From Pseudomonas sp. 8O (GTDB taxonomy: Bacteria; Pseudomonadota; Gammaproteobacteria; Pseudomonadales; Pseudomonadaceae): 64,000 bases of DNA. The notes beneath the pieces were generated by a model. The model did no database searches. It was not told the origin of the DNA and saw only the letters and a program-made list of their open reading frames with translations. The position numbers and the translations under genes were made by a program. Shown here piece after piece: positions 28,130 to 38,891 of the stretch. The number at the start of each line of letters is the position of its first letter. Position 1 is the stretch's first letter. The stretch is from contig NZ_LR733263.1 of assembly GCF_902506495.1 (NCBI RefSeq), forward strand, positions 413,372 through 477,371. The letters are read 5' to 3'.

Positions 28130-29098
28130 TCAACCTCGTGGCGCGTAGGCGAACACGTCGGCGCGCATCTGGTGCGCGTCCATCCCCGCTTCGACCAGCG
28201 CATCGAGCGTGGCGTAGACCATCGCCGGTGAACCGCTGGCGTAGACGTGCAAGGCCTTGAGATCCGGGAAGTCCTCGCGCACCGCTTCGTGCAGCAGACC
28301 GCAACGACCCTGCCAGCCGCACTGGTCGCTGACTACCTGGTGCAGGAACAGATTGTCCAGCTGTTGCCACTGCGCCCAATGTGGCAGTTCGTAGAAATCC
28401 TCGGGCCGACGCGCGCCCCAGTACAGGTGCACCGGATGGGTGAAACCCGCCGCGCGGCAATGCTCGATCAGGCTGTGCATCTGGCCCATGCCGGTGCCAG
28501 CAGCGATCAGCACCAGCGGGCCATCGGGCAGGTCGGCGAGGTGGGTATCACCGTAGGGCATCTGCACGCGAGCCATGCCGGTGCTGCGCAGATGTTCCAG
28601 CAGGGCAATGCTGCTGTCTTCGCGGGCGAGGATGTGCAGCTCCAACTCACGCCCGGCGTGCGGCGCCGAAGCCAGGGAGAACGCCGCCATCTCGCCATCC
28701 GGGCGCTGTAGCAGCAGGTACTGCCCGGCGTGATAACGCGGCGCCTTGCCGGCTGGCGTACGCAAGCGCACACGGAACACGTCGCCACCCACTTCCTGGC
28801 ACTCGATCACCTGGCAGCTCAGTTCGCGCACGGGCAACTCACCCGGTGCCAGCACGCCGTCCCAGTGCAGCACGCAGTCTTCCAGCGCTTCGGCCAGGCA
28901 GGTGAAGAACTCACCATGATCCAGCTCGGCGTCGTTCTGCCTGACCCGACCCTCAACCAGCAGCGCGGCGCAGATATGGCAGTTGCCGTTGCGGCAGCTC
29001 TGCGGGCAGTCGTAGCCCAGGCGACGGGCACCATCGAGGATGCGCTCACCCGGCTGCAGCGCGAGAGTGATACCGGAAGGTTGCAGGGTGACGTTCAT
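28130..29098 (-). CDS. 2Fe-2S ferredoxin-NAD(P)H oxidoreductase
   Basis: A 322-residue electron-transfer flavoprotein. The N-terminal plant-type ferredoxin domain has CPQSCRNGNCHIC with a fourth cysteine in FFTCLAE (about residue 67). The FAD domain (about 95-195) contains RYHAGQYLLL and FSLASAP; the NAD(P) domain (about 200-322) contains LIAAGTGMGQMHSLI. It resembles CDP-6-deoxy-glucoseen reductase and phenol hydroxylase reductases. Its ATG overlaps the ubiD stop by one base, which links it to UbiD; a role in supplying reduced flavin for the prenyl-FMN cofactor is an inference. Confidence 0.85.
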   Translation of the reverse strand: MNVTLQPSGITLALQPGERILDGARRLGYDCPQSCRNGNCHICAALLVEGRVRQNDAELDHGEFFTCLAEALEDCVLHWDGVLAPGELPVRELSCQVIECQEVGGDVFRVRLRTPAGKAPRYHAGQYLLLQRPDGEMAAFSLASAPHAGRELELHILAREDSSIALLEHLRSTGMARVQMPYGDTHLADLPDGPLVLIAAGTGMGQMHSLIEHCRAAGFTHPVHLYWGARRPEDFYELPHWAQWQQLDNLFLHQVVSDQCGWQGRCGLLHEAVREDFPDLKALHVYASGSPAMVYATLDALVEAGMDAHQMRADVFAYAPRG

Positions 29099-30564
29099 CA
29101 ATCGATTCCCAGCTCGCTCCAGAGCGCGTCGACGCGCGCCACTACGGCAGGGTCCTTCTCGATGGCACGGCCCCACTCGCGAGTGGTCTCACCCGGCCAC
29201 TTGTGGGTGGCGTCCAGCCCCATCTTCGAGCCCAGGCCGGAGATCGGCGAGGCGAAGTCGAGATAGTCGATCGGTGTGTTGTCGATCATCACCGTGTCGC
29301 GCTTGGGGTCCATGCGCGTGGTAATCGCCCAGATCACGTCATTCCAGTCCCGTGCGTTGATATCGTCGTCGGTGACGATAACGAACTTGGTGTACATGAA
29401 CTGTCGCAGGAACGACCAGACACCGAGCATTACGCGCTTGGCGTGGCCCGGGTACTGCTTCTTCATGGTCACCACCGCCATGCGGTAGGAACAGCCTTCC
29501 GGCGGCAGGTAGAAGTCGGTGATCTCGGGGAACTGCTTTTGCAGGATCGGCACGAACACCTCGTTCAGCGCCACGCCGAGGATCGCCGGCTCATCTGGCG
29601 GCCGGCCGGTGTAGGTGCTGTGATAGATCGGATCGCGGCGACGGGTGATGCGCTCGACGGTGAACACCGGGAAGGTGTCGACCTCGTTGTAGTAGCCGGT
29701 GTGATCGCCATAGGGGCCTTCCGGCGCGGTCTCGCCCGGATGGATAACGCCTTCTAGCACGATCTCGGCACTGGCCGGCACCTGCAGCTCGCTGCCACGC
29801 GCCTTGATCAGCTCGGTGCGATGGCCGCGCAAGAGGCCGGCGAAGGCGTATTCGGAGAGGGTATCGGGCACTGGCGTCACGGCGCCGAGAATGGTCGCCG
29901 GATCGGCACCCAGTGCGACACAAACCGGGTAAGGCTTGTCCGGGTGCTTCTGGCACCACTCACGGTAATCCAGCGCGCCGCCACGGTGGCTGAGCCAGCG
30001 CATGATCACCTTGTTGCGGCCGATCACCTGCTGGCGATAGATACCGAGGTTCTGGCGTTCCTTGTTCGGGCCCTTGGTGATGGTCAGGCCCCAAGTGATC
30101 AGCGGTGCCACGTCACCCGGCCAGCAGTGCTGGATCGGCAGTTTGCCCAGGTCGACGTCGTCGCCCTCCTCGATCACTTCATGGCACGGCGCATCCTTGA
30201 CCACCTTGGGCGCCATGGAAATGACCTTCTTGAAGATCGGCAGCTTGCTCCAGGCATCCTTGAGGCCCTTGGGCGGCTCGGGCTCCTTGAGAAAGGCCAG
30301 CAGCTTGCCGATCTCGCGCAGTTCGGACACCTCTTCGGCGCCCATGCCCAGCGCCACGCGCTTGGGCGTGCCGAACAGGTTGCCAAGCACCGGCACGTCG
30401 AAGCCGGTGGGCTTTTCGAACAGCAGCGCCGGGCCGCCCTTGCGCAGGGTGCGGTCGCAGATTTCGGTCATTTCCAGAACGGGCGATACCGGCGTCTGGA
30501 TGCGCTTGAGTTCGCCGCGTTTTTCCAGTTCACGGATGAAGTCGCGCAGGTCGCGATACTGCAT
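29098..30564 (-). CDS. ubiD: 4-hydroxy-3-polyprenylbenzoate decarboxylase (UbiD)
   Basis: A 488-residue prenyl-FMN-dependent decarboxylase of ubiquinone biosynthesis. It has [21 protein letters not shown] (cofactor and metal binding; only part shown as a landmark) and the catalytic glutamate region [12 protein letters not shown]. The start [22 protein letters not shown] is typical; 13 upstream codons in frame are not. The partner UbiX flavin prenyltransferase is not in the window. It is followed by a flavoprotein gene in a TGATG overlap. Confidence 0.94.
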   Translation of the reverse strand: MQYRDLRDFIRELEKRGELKRIQTPVSPVLEMTEICDRTLRKGGPALLFEKPTGFDVPVLGNLFGTPKRVALGMGAEEVSELREIGKLLAFLKEPEPPKGLKDAWSKLPIFKKVISMAPKVVKDAPCHEVIEEGDDVDLGKLPIQHCWPGDVAPLITWGLTITKGPNKERQNLGIYRQQVIGRNKVIMRWLSHRGGALDYREWCQKHPDKPYPVCVALGADPATILGAVTPVPDTLSEYAFAGLLRGHRTELIKARGSELQVPASAEIVLEGVIHPGETAPEGPYGDHTGYYNEVDTFPVFTVERITRRRDPIYHSTYTGRPPDEPAILGVALNEVFVPILQKQFPEITDFYLPPEGCSYRMAVVTMKKQYPGHAKRVMLGVWSFLRQFMYTKFVIVTDDDINARDWNDVIWAITTRMDPKRDTVMIDNTPIDYLDFASPISGLGSKMGLDATHKWPGETTREWGRAIEKDPAVVARVDALWSELGID

Positions 30565-30656
30565 GCAGGAGCCTCGTGTCGGACAGGCAAGAGTCGGCCG
30601 CAAAGTTTAGCGCCGAAGTCGGGCTTTCAGAAGCGCCCATGAAAGTAACGGACAGC

Positions 30657-30682
30657 AAAAGGCCGGGTTTCCCCGGCCTTTT
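30657..30682 (-). terminator. Terminator of rho
   Basis: AAAAGGCCGGG-ttt-CCCCGGCCTTTT is an 11-bp symmetric stem with an A-tract on one side and a T-tract on the other, 16 bases beyond the rho stop codon. Intrinsic termination makes rho independent of its own product. Confidence 0.85.
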
Positions 30683-30698
30683 GGCAAGACGTGATGTC

Positions 30699-31958
<1,260 letters not shown>

Positions 31959-32140
31959 AGGAATGACGTGATCATCGAGAGGAGAAGAAAGCTGTTAGCT
32001 TGAGAGGCCGCGCCGCAGAGAAGGCGACAGGATCGCGAACGAGTTCGTATAGGAATGAATCGGCGACGGCGTGCAGAGAGCTGCATGGAGGATGCAGCGG
32101 GGTCGAATTTAACACCGTGAAAAAACAGCGTCTAGCCCCG

Positions 32141-32168
32141 AAAACGAAAAACCCCGCAAATTGCGGGG
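32141..32168 (-). terminator. trxA: Terminator of trxA
   Basis: CCCCGCAA / TTGCGGGG forms an 8-bp stem followed on the minus strand by TTTTTCGTTTT. It lies beyond the long palindrome downstream of trxA, so the palindrome is transcribed with trxA. Confidence 0.85.
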
Positions 32169-32183
32169 CCTTCACCAGGCAAC

Positions 32184-32257
32184 GTAGGGTGGATGACGCT
32201 TTTCTCATCCACCACTTGCGATGCCATGGTGGATCGATGAAGCGTGATCCACCCTAC
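32184..32257. repeat. 74-bp long palindrome GTAGGGTGGAT...ATCCACCCTAC
   Basis: Perfect 11-bp ends enclose inner arms ATCCACC (32207-32213) and GGTGGAT. The whole element can fold into one extended cruciform or two hairpins. It starts just after the trxA stop and resembles the 45178-45256 element in layout. Confidence 0.7.
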
Positions 32258-32267
32258 TGCTTACGAC

Positions 32268-32594
32268 TCAGATGTTGCTGTCGAGAAACGCCGCCAGCTG
32301 CGACTTGGACAGCGCGCCGACCTTGGTTGCTTCGACGTTGCCGTTCTTGAACAGCATCAGGGTCGGGATACCACGCACGCCGTACTTCGGCGGGGTTTCC
32401 TGGTTCTCGTCGATGTTCAGTTTGCAGATCTTCAGCTTGCCCTGGTATTCCTTGGCGATCTCGTCGAGCACCGGTGCAATCATCTTGCACGGGCCGCACC
32501 ACTCAGCCCAATAGTCGACCAGAACCGGACCTTCAGCCTGGATGACGTCCTGGTCGAAGCTGGCGTCGCTGACGTTGGTGATGAATTCGCTCAT
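32268..32594 (-). CDS. trxA: Thioredoxin 1
   Basis: A 108-residue thioredoxin with the active site WCGPC (Cys33 and Cys36), the buried Asp in LVDYWAEW and the cis-proline GIPT. It is the general cytoplasmic disulfide reductant. GGAG precedes the ATG. The trxA-rho order is widely conserved; here an ABC/ureide module follows upstream instead of ppx. Confidence 0.98.
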   Translation of the reverse strand: MSEFITNVSDASFDQDVIQAEGPVLVDYWAEWCGPCKMIAPVLDEIAKEYQGKLKICKLNIDENQETPPKYGVRGIPTLMLFKNGNVEATKVGALSKSQLAAFLDSNI

Positions 32595-32703
32595 GAGGAG
32601 TCTCCGTGATTCGGAAGCAAAAAAGTGGCGCCATCATAGCCCGGCTTGAGTGACACCGAAAGGCACTGACGATTGAGCCTTTCAATAGCGCTGCATGTAC
32701 GCC

Positions 32704-33408
32704 TCAATCGCCCAACGTGGTGAAGGCAATGCCGGTGCGCAGCGCGGCGGCGCGGATGTGCTGCTGCATGGCCTTTTGCGCCGGGCCAGCGGCATGCCGC
32801 GCCAGGGCCTTGAGGATCTTGCGGTGCTCCTGCCAGGTCTCCATCGCTCGCTCCGGACGGATGAACGGCAGCTTCTGGCTCTCCAGAAAGATATCGGCGC
32901 TGGAGGTGACCAGGGCAAACATCGCCTGGTTGCCACTGGCGGCGAGGATGCGCTGGTGGAACTCGAAATCCAGCCGCGTCGCCTGCTCGAAGTCGCCCGC
33001 GCGCAACTCACGGCGCATCTGCTCGACGTTGTCTTCGAGGATATCCAGCTCCCCGGCGGTCATCACGCCAGCCGCCAGGCCACAGGCAAAGCCCTCCAGC
33101 GCGAAACGCAGCTGGAAGGTATCGGCCGCCGACACCTGCGCGGCGAAAGGCCAGACAAATCCACCGGATGCCTTGACCCTGCTTGCCTCCTGAACGAACA
33201 CACCCTTACCGGCCTGCACACTGACCAGGCCCAACGCGCTGAGCGACGACAGCGCCTCACGCAAGGATGCCCTGCTGACGCCCAGGCGTTCGGCCAGATC
33301 GCGCTGCGACGGCAGCGCATCGCCGGGGCGATAACCTTCTTCCTCGATCAGGCGGCGGATTGCCTGCAGGGCGTATTCGGGTACCGCGCGGGGAGCAGAA
33401 GCATTCAT
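32704..33408 (-). CDS. GntR-family regulator of the FadR/FCD subclass
   Basis: A 234-residue regulator. The winged helix-turn-helix is at about 12-75 (LPSQRDLAERLGVSRASLREALSSL), and the FCD ligand domain at about 95-220 includes the metal-site residues in DFEFHQRIL and EHRKILKAL. It diverges from the transporter-allA genes across a 287-bp gap containing TGACCA/TGGTCA palindromes, so it probably represses that cluster in response to a ureide or related acid. This regulation is inferred. Confidence 0.88.
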   Translation of the reverse strand: MNASAPRAVPEYALQAIRRLIEEEGYRPGDALPSQRDLAERLGVSRASLREALSSLSALGLVSVQAGKGVFVQEASRVKASGGFVWPFAAQVSAADTFQLRFALEGFACGLAAGVMTAGELDILEDNVEQMRRELRAGDFEQATRLDFEFHQRILAASGNQAMFALVTSSADIFLESQKLPFIRPERAMETWQEHRKILKALARHAAGPAQKAMQQHIRAAALRTGIAFTTLGD

Positions 33409-33534
33409 GACTGTTCGGGCCGGTCAGTCCAGTGAAGTCGCCTTTGTACGGCCAGAACACCGTTCCAGGCAAGCGACGCCCCTTTGTGGAACAGCCCATC
33501 GCGCGGACGCACCGAGATGGCTCAGGAATACTTC

Positions 33535-33572
33535 TGACCAACTGGTCAGTTACGCCAACTGTTCAGACCAGT
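33535..33572. promoter_or_regulatory. Candidate operator of the FCD regulator
   Basis: TGACCA-ac-TGGTCA (33535-33548) is a perfect palindrome of the FadR-like class, and ACTGGTC (33541-33547) pairs again with GACCAGT (33566-33572). A related GGTCAGTCCAGT occurs at 33422-33433 near the regulator start. Their place in the divergent gap suggests control of both directions. Confidence 0.55.
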
Positions 33573-33695
33573 AAGACCTTGTTTCCACTCGTCTGGAACG
33601 ATGAAAGCCCTTATTTCATTGAACTTGGCACAGCCGATGCACTGCACGAGCCAGGCAAAACGCTTCAGTTTTCGTTCATTCATCGGGAGTTCGAC

Positions 33696-34481
33696 ATGCG
33701 CAAATTTCACCGCACCCTGCTGGGTACCCTGTTCGCCGCCCTGGCCTTCGGCGCCAGCACCGCTCACGCCGATGCACTCGAGGACATCAGCAAGGCTGGC
33801 GTGCTTAAAGTCGCCGTGCCGCAGGATTTTCCGCCGTTCGGCTCGGTCGGCCCGGACATGAAACCGCGCGGCCTGGATATCGACACCGCGCAACTGCTGG
33901 CCGACAAGCTGGCGGTGAAGCTGGAACTGACCCCGGTCAACAGCACCAACCGTATCCCCTTCCTCACCACCGGCAAGGTCGATCTGGTGATCTCCAGCCT
34001 CGGCAAGAACCCAGAGCGTGAAGCAGTGATCGACTTCTCCGCCGCCTATGCACCCTTCTACCTCGGCGTGTTCGGCCCGGAAGACGCCGCCATCGCCAGC
34101 CTCGACGACCTGGCCGGCAAGACCATCAGCGTCACCCGGGGCTCCATCGAGGACATCGAACTGAGCAACGTCGCCCCGAAAGGCGCCACCATCAAACGCT
34201 TCGAGGACAACAACTCGACCATCGCCGCCTACCTCTCCGGCCAGGTGGAACTGATCGCCAGCGGCAACGTGGTGATGGTGGCCATCTCCGAGCGCAACCC
34301 CAAGCGCGTGCCGAGCATGAAGCTCAAGCTCAAGGATTCGCCGGTGTACGTCGGCGTGAACAAGAACCAGAGCACGCTGCTGGACAAGGTCAACACCATC
34401 ATCACTGCCGCCAAGGCCGATGGCAGCCTCGATGCGCTCAGCCAGAAGTGGCTGAAGCAGCCGCTGCCGGCCGGCCTCTGA
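33696..34481 (+). CDS. Polar amino-acid-type ABC transporter, substrate-binding protein
   Basis: A 261-residue periplasmic binding protein of the HisJ/GlnH family. The signal peptide is residues 1-25 (ending AHA), and the mature start has ISKAGVLKVAVPQDFPPFG. GGGAG lies upstream of the ATG; the frame is open earlier but without a signal. It is followed by two permeases, an ATPase and ureidoglycolate lyase, so the ligand may be a ureido acid such as allantoate or ureidoglycolate rather than a standard amino acid. The ligand cannot be read from sequence. Confidence 0.9.
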   Translation: MRKFHRTLLGTLFAALAFGASTAHADALEDISKAGVLKVAVPQDFPPFGSVGPDMKPRGLDIDTAQLLADKLAVKLELTPVNSTNRIPFLTTGKVDLVISSLGKNPEREAVIDFSAAYAPFYLGVFGPEDAAIASLDDLAGKTISVTRGSIEDIELSNVAPKGATIKRFEDNNSTIAAYLSGQVELIASGNVVMVAISERNPKRVPSMKLKLKDSPVYVGVNKNQSTLLDKVNTIITAAKADGSLDALSQKWLKQPLPAGL

Positions 34482-34498
34482 GCCCGGAGAGCTGAGCC

Positions 34499-35164
34499 AT
34501 GGCGTACCAGTTCGACTTCGCCGCCGTCCTGCAGCACAGCGATCTGCTGCTGCAGGGCGCGGCCTTCACCCTCGGCCTGACGGCGATCGGCACCCTACTG
34601 GGGGTCGGTCTCGGCATCGTCGGGGCGATACTGCGCGCCTGGCGCATCCGCCCGTTCGACCGGATTTTCGGCGTCTACGTGGAACTGATCCGCAACACGC
34701 CATTCATCGTCCAGCTGTTCTTCATCTTCTTCGGCCTGCCCTCGCTCGGCGTACGCCTGAGCGAGTGGGAGGCCGCCATTCTGGCGATGGTGATCAACCT
34801 CGGTGCCTACTCCACGGAGATCATCCGCGCCGGTATCCAGGCCATCCCGCATGGCCAGCTCGAAGCCGCCGGCGCACTGGCCATGAGCCGCTTCGAGACG
34901 TTCCGTCATGTGGTGCTGCGCCCGGCGCTGGGCAAGGTGTGGCCGGCGCTGTCGAGCCAGATCATCATCGTCATGCTGGGCTCGGCGGTGTGCTCGCAGA
35001 TTTCCACCGAGGAGCTGTCGTTCGCCGCCAACTTCATCCAGTCGCGTAACTTCCGCGCCTTCGAAACCTACCTGCTGACCACCGCGCTGTACCTGCTCAT
35101 GGCCATCCTGATTCGCCAACTGCTGGCCTGGTTCGGCCGCCGCTTCATCATGGGAGAGCGCTGA
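34499..35164 (+). CDS. Amino-acid-type ABC transporter permease 1
   Basis: A 221-residue permease of the HisM/GlnP family with five helices and the coupling loop EAAGALAMSRFETFRHVVLRP (near residue 121; shown as a landmark only in part: EAAGALAMSR). VYVELIRNTPFIVQLFF is the typical N-terminal segment. A GGAG site precedes the ATG. The stop overlaps the second permease start by one base. Confidence 0.9.
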   Translation: MAYQFDFAAVLQHSDLLLQGAAFTLGLTAIGTLLGVGLGIVGAILRAWRIRPFDRIFGVYVELIRNTPFIVQLFFIFFGLPSLGVRLSEWEAAILAMVINLGAYSTEIIRAGIQAIPHGQLEAAGALAMSRFETFRHVVLRPALGKVWPALSSQIIIVMLGSAVCSQISTEELSFAANFIQSRNFRAFETYLLTTALYLLMAILIRQLLAWFGRRFIMGER

Positions 35165-35811
35165 TGGACTTCACCCTCTGGGACATCCTGCGCAACCTGC
35201 TCACCGGCCTGCAATGGACACTGCTGCTGTCGCTGGTGGCCTTCGTCTGCGGCGGTATCGCCGGCCTGCTGGTACTGCTGGCCCGGCTGTCGCCGCTTTC
35301 TGCACCGCGCATCCTTGCCCGTGGTTACATCGAACTGTTCCAGGGCACGCCGCTGCTGATGCAGTTGTTCCTGGTGTTCTTCGGTATCGCCCTGCTCGGC
35401 ATCGACGTGTCGCCCTGGCTGGCGGCAGCCACCGCACTGACGCTGTTCACCAGCGCTTTTCTCGCCGAGATCTGGCGCGGCTGCGTCGAGTCGATCACCC
35501 GCGGCCAATGGGAGGCCGCCGAAAGCCTGGCCATGAGCCGCCTGGAAACACTGCGCCATGTGGTGCTGCCGCAGGCCCTGCGTATCGCCGTGGCACCCAC
35601 CGTCGGCTTCTCGGTACAGGTGGTCAAGGGCACTGCGGTGACTTCGATCATCGGTTTCACCGAGCTGACCAAGACCGGCAGCATGCTGGCCAACGCCACC
35701 TTCGAGCCCTTCATGGTCTACGGCTTCGTCGCCCTCGGTTACTTCCTGCTTTGCTACCCGCTCTCGCTCGCTGCATACCGCCTGGAAAGGAGGCTGAATG
35801 TCACTGCTTAA
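35164..35811 (+). CDS. Amino-acid-type ABC transporter permease 2
   Basis: A 215-residue permease of the same family, with YIELFQGTPLLMQLF and the coupling loop EAAESLAMSR near residue 118. It forms the heterodimeric channel with the first permease. It begins in a TGATG overlap and itself overlaps the ATPase gene by 14 bases, so all components are translated in balance. Confidence 0.9.
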   Translation: MDFTLWDILRNLLTGLQWTLLLSLVAFVCGGIAGLLVLLARLSPLSAPRILARGYIELFQGTPLLMQLFLVFFGIALLGIDVSPWLAAATALTLFTSAFLAEIWRGCVESITRGQWEAAESLAMSRLETLRHVVLPQALRIAVAPTVGFSVQVVKGTAVTSIIGFTELTKTGSMLANATFEPFMVYGFVALGYFLLCYPLSLAAYRLERRLNVTA

Positions 35812-36529
35812 CGTCACCGCCCTGCACAAGTATTACGGCGACAACCACGTGCTCAAGGGCATCGACCTCAAGGTCGAAGAAGGCGAAGTGGTCGCCATCA
35901 TCGGCCGCAGCGGCTCGGGCAAGAGCACCTTCCTGCGCACGCTCAATGGCCTGGAGTCGATCAACGACGGCGTGATCGAAGTCGATGGCGAGTACATCGA
36001 CGCCGCCCGCGCCGACCTGCGCAGCCTGCGGCAGAAGGTCGGCATGGTGTTCCAGCAGTTCAACCTGTTCCCCCATCTGACCGTCGGCGAGAACGTCATG
36101 CTGGCACCGCAGGTGGTGAAGAAGACCTCGCGCGCTGAAGCCGAGAAGATCGCCCGGCAGATGCTCGAACGCGTCGGCCTGGCGGAGAAGTTCGACGCCT
36201 ACCCCGAACGCCTGTCCGGCGGCCAGCAGCAACGGGTAGCCATAGCCCGGGCCCTGGCCATGTCGCCCAAGGTGCTGCTGTGTGACGAGATAACCTCGGC
36301 GCTCGACCCCGAGTTGGTCAACGAGGTGCTGGCGGTGGTCAAGCAACTGGCCAGCGAGGGCATGACCCTGATCATGGTCACCCACGAGATGCGCTTTGCC
36401 CGCGAAGTGGGTAACAAGCTGGTGTTCATGCATCACGGCAAGGTGCACGAGATCGGGGACCCGAAAGCCCTGTTCGCCGCCCCGCAGACCGAAGAGCTGC
36501 GCAACTTCATCGGCTCGGTGAACCTGTGA
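35798..36529 (+). CDS. Amino-acid-type ABC transporter ATPase
   Basis: A 243-residue GlnQ/HisP-type ATPase. Walker A is [11 protein letters not shown] (about 33-43), the signature [15 protein letters not shown] and Walker [14 protein letters not shown], with the switch histidine in VTHEM. It powers the two permeases upstream. Its final codons overlap the GTG start of allA by four bases, which ties uptake directly to ureidoglycolate metabolism. Confidence 0.94.
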   Translation: MSLLNVTALHKYYGDNHVLKGIDLKVEEGEVVAIIGRSGSGKSTFLRTLNGLESINDGVIEVDGEYIDAARADLRSLRQKVGMVFQQFNLFPHLTVGENVMLAPQVVKKTSRAEAEKIARQMLERVGLAEKFDAYPERLSGGQQQRVAIARALAMSPKVLLCDEITSALDPELVNEVLAVVKQLASEGMTLIMVTHEMRFAREVGNKLVFMHHGKVHEIGDPKALFAAPQTEELRNFIGSVNL

Positions 36530-37047
36530 ACGCGCCAGCGCCCCTGGCGCTGCGCATCGAGCCGCTGACCCGCGCAGCCTTCGCGCCTTTCGGTGACGTG
36601 ATCGAAACAGCCGGCGCCAAAGCCTTCCCGATCAACGCCGGCACCACCACGCGCTACCACGACCTGGCGGAGGTGGAGCTGGCCGGCGAATCACCAAGAA
36701 CCCTGGTGAATATCTTCGAGGGCAAGGCCTGGCACGCGCCCATCGCCATCCGCATGCTCGAACGCCACCCGCTGGGCAGCCAGGCCTTTTATCCGGTGGA
36801 CGGCGGGCGCATGCTGATCGTCGTCGCCCCGCCCGGCGAGCTGGACGAGTCGCAGATCCGCGCCTTCGTCAGCGCGCCAGACCAGGGTGTGAACTACGCC
36901 CGCGGCACCTGGCATCACCCACTGCTTTGTCTGCAGCACCCCGGCCGATTCATCGTGGTGGACCGCGGCGGCGAGGGTCACAACTGCGACGAGCAGGTGT
37001 TGAAACAGCCACTGAGCGTGCTGAACCTGCAGCAATCACAGGTCTAG
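36526..37047 (+). CDS. allA: Ureidoglycolate lyase
   Basis: A 173-residue AllA-family enzyme that splits ureidoglycolate into glyoxylate and urea at the end of allantoin degradation. Strong family segments are [46 protein letters not shown] and [14 protein letters not shown]. The start is GTG overlapping the ATPase stop (GTGA). It is the only catabolic enzyme of the cluster; allantoinase, allantoicase and urease genes are not present here. Confidence 0.93.
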   Translation: MNAPAPLALRIEPLTRAAFAPFGDVIETAGAKAFPINAGTTTRYHDLAEVELAGESPRTLVNIFEGKAWHAPIAIRMLERHPLGSQAFYPVDGGRMLIVVAPPGELDESQIRAFVSAPDQGVNYARGTWHHPLLCLQHPGRFIVVDRGGEGHNCDEQVLKQPLSVLNLQQSQV

Positions 37048-37133
37048 ACCAGTTTCATGCGACATCCGTATGCGTTGGCTCATGCGCTCAGTCGTGGCAC
37101 GATGGCGCGGAAATCGAACGAGATGCCGTAATC

Positions 37134-38636
37134 ATGCCCAAAGCCCCTGCCGAAAGTTTCCCCCTGATCGCTGCCATCGACCTGGGTTCGAACAGCTTTC
37201 ATATGGTGCTGGCCAAGGCCGACAATCACGAAATTCGCATCCTCGAGCGCCTCGGCGACAAGGTGCAGCTGGCCGCCGGCCTGGACGACGAGCGTCAGCT
37301 GAGCGAGGAAGCGATGCAGCGCGGGCTCGACTGCCTGCGCCGCTTCGCCCAGTTCACCACCACGCTGCCGGAAGGCGCCGTCCGTATCGTCGGCACCAAC
37401 GCCCTGCGTGAAGCGCGCAACCGCGCCGTATTCATTCGCCGCGCCGAGGAAATTCTCAACCATCAGGTCGAGGTAATTTCCGGCCGCGAGGAAGCACGCC
37501 TGATTTACCTGGGCGTCTCCCACAGCATTGCCGACACCCCCGGCAAACGCCTGGTCGCCGACATCGGCGGCGGCAGCACCGAGTTCATCATCGGCCAGCG
37601 CTTCGAGCCGCTGCTGCGCGAGAGCCTGCAGATGGGCTGCGTGAGCTTCACCCAGCGTTACTTCAAGGACGGCAAGATCACCCCGGCGCGCTACGCCCAG
37701 GCCTACACCGCCGCTCGTCTGGAACTGATGGGTATCGAACAGGGCCTGCGCCGCCTCGGCTGGGAAGATGCCGTCGGTGCATCCGGCACCATCAAGGCAA
37801 TCGGCCTGACGACCAAGGCTGCGGGTCTGAGCAATGGCGAAATCACCGTCGAAGGGCTGGCCTGGCTCAAGCGCAAACTGTTCAAGCTCGGCGAGGTGGA
37901 CAAGATCGACCTCGACGGCATCAAGCCGGACCGCCGTGGCATCTTCCCCGCCGGCCTGGCGATTCTCGAAGCCATCTTCGACGCCTGCGAGATTCAGCGC
38001 ATGAGCCACTCCGAAGGCGCCTTGCGCGAAGGCGTGCTGTATGACCTGCTCGGCCGCCACCAGCACGAGGACGTGCGCGAACGCACGCTGGCGGCTTTCA
38101 TGGAGCGCTACCACGTTGATGTCGACCAGGCCGCCCGGGTCGAGGCCAAGGCACTGTCGGCGCTGGACAAGGTGTCCGCCGATTGGGGCCTGACCGACGA
38201 CTGGCATCGCGAACTGCTGAGTTGGGGTGCCAAGGTGCATGAAGTGGGCCTGGACATCGCCCACTACCAGTACCACAAGCACGGCGCCTACCTGATCGAG
38301 CACTCGGACCTGGCCGGCTTCTCCCGTCAGGACCAGCAGATGCTCGCCTTGCTGGTACGCGGCCACCGTCGCAACATTCCCAGGGACAAGTTCGCCGACT
38401 TCGGCGAGGAAGGCGTGAAGCTGATGCGCCTGTGCGTGCTGCTGCGCTTCGCCATCCTCTTCCACCATATTCGCGGCACGCAGAGCATGCCCGAGGTGCA
38501 GTTCAAGGTTGGAGAGAACAGCCTGGAAATCGTCTTTCCGGAAGGCTGGCTGGCCGCCAACCCGCTGACCCTGGCGGACTTCGAAGCTGAAGCTGAATGG
38601 CTCAAGCGTATCGATCTGACGTTGAGCGTGCGCTGA
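37134..38636 (+). CDS. ppx: Exopolyphosphatase
   Basis: A 500-residue Ppx/GppA phosphatase that removes terminal phosphate from polyphosphate and may act on pppGpp. The actin-like ATPase fold shows [14 protein letters not shown] (about 13-26), [11 protein letters not shown] and GASGTIKAI; the C-terminal HD-like domain contains [25 protein letters not shown] histidines (about residues 360-385). The start is the ATG giving the family N-terminus, 87 bp after allA. It converges on ppk, the synthase. Confidence 0.95.
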   Translation: MPKAPAESFPLIAAIDLGSNSFHMVLAKADNHEIRILERLGDKVQLAAGLDDERQLSEEAMQRGLDCLRRFAQFTTTLPEGAVRIVGTNALREARNRAVFIRRAEEILNHQVEVISGREEARLIYLGVSHSIADTPGKRLVADIGGGSTEFIIGQRFEPLLRESLQMGCVSFTQRYFKDGKITPARYAQAYTAARLELMGIEQGLRRLGWEDAVGASGTIKAIGLTTKAAGLSNGEITVEGLAWLKRKLFKLGEVDKIDLDGIKPDRRGIFPAGLAILEAIFDACEIQRMSHSEGALREGVLYDLLGRHQHEDVRERTLAAFMERYHVDVDQAARVEAKALSALDKVSADWGLTDDWHRELLSWGAKVHEVGLDIAHYQYHKHGAYLIEHSDLAGFSRQDQQMLALLVRGHRRNIPRDKFADFGEEGVKLMRLCVLLRFAILFHHIRGTQSMPEVQFKVGENSLEIVFPEGWLAANPLTLADFEAEAEWLKRIDLTLSVR

Positions 38637-38641
38637 TACCC

Positions 38642-38696
38642 CGGTGCGCATGGCGCACCCTACGGGTGGCAGCCTGTAGCCCGGATGCAATCCGGG
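38642..38696. repeat. Two dispersed hairpins after ppx
   Basis: GGTGCGC-atg-GCGCACC (38643-38659) with CCCTACGG belongs to the GTAGGGTGCGC family. It is followed by CCCGGAT-gca-ATCCGGG (38680-38696), a member of the TAGCCCGGAT family. They lie in the convergent ppx-ppk gap and could act together as a transcription or supercoiling barrier. Confidence 0.65.
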
Positions 38697-38843
38697 GGCT
38701 CGAAAACCGAAATAACCGTTGTTCTATGAGGTCGACAGCACGCTCTCCCGTGGCCTGATCGCCAGCGATCAGGCGCTCATCGGCGCAGGAAGTGCTTCGC
38801 AAAGCTACGGCACGCAGCCTCAACCCTCACCCGGCCTGCGGCC

Positions 38844-38866
38844 ACCCTCTCCCAGTGGGAGAGGGT
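38844..38866. repeat. ACCCTCTCCC-agt-GGGAGAGGGT hairpin downstream of ppk
   Basis: A 10-bp perfect stem with a 3-nt loop, 26 bases beyond the ppk stop. No U-tract follows on either strand, so it is not a classical terminator. The sequence is a common intergenic palindrome in pseudomonads (recalled). Confidence 0.6.
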
Positions 38867-38891
38867 CATCAGATGGCCGCAAGCGGCTTTT

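Larger units (their letters stand above)
31959..32267. other. Rho leader, trxA terminator and a long palindrome
   Basis: This 309-bp gap between trxA and rho contains no gene. From trxA outward it has the 74-bp GTAGGGTGGAT palindrome, the trxA terminator, and about 140-180 bases of rho leader with a CTGCAT/ATGCAG hairpin at 32081-32097. Rho commonly represses its own transcription in such a leader (known in E. coli), but specific sites cannot be assigned. Confidence 0.55.
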
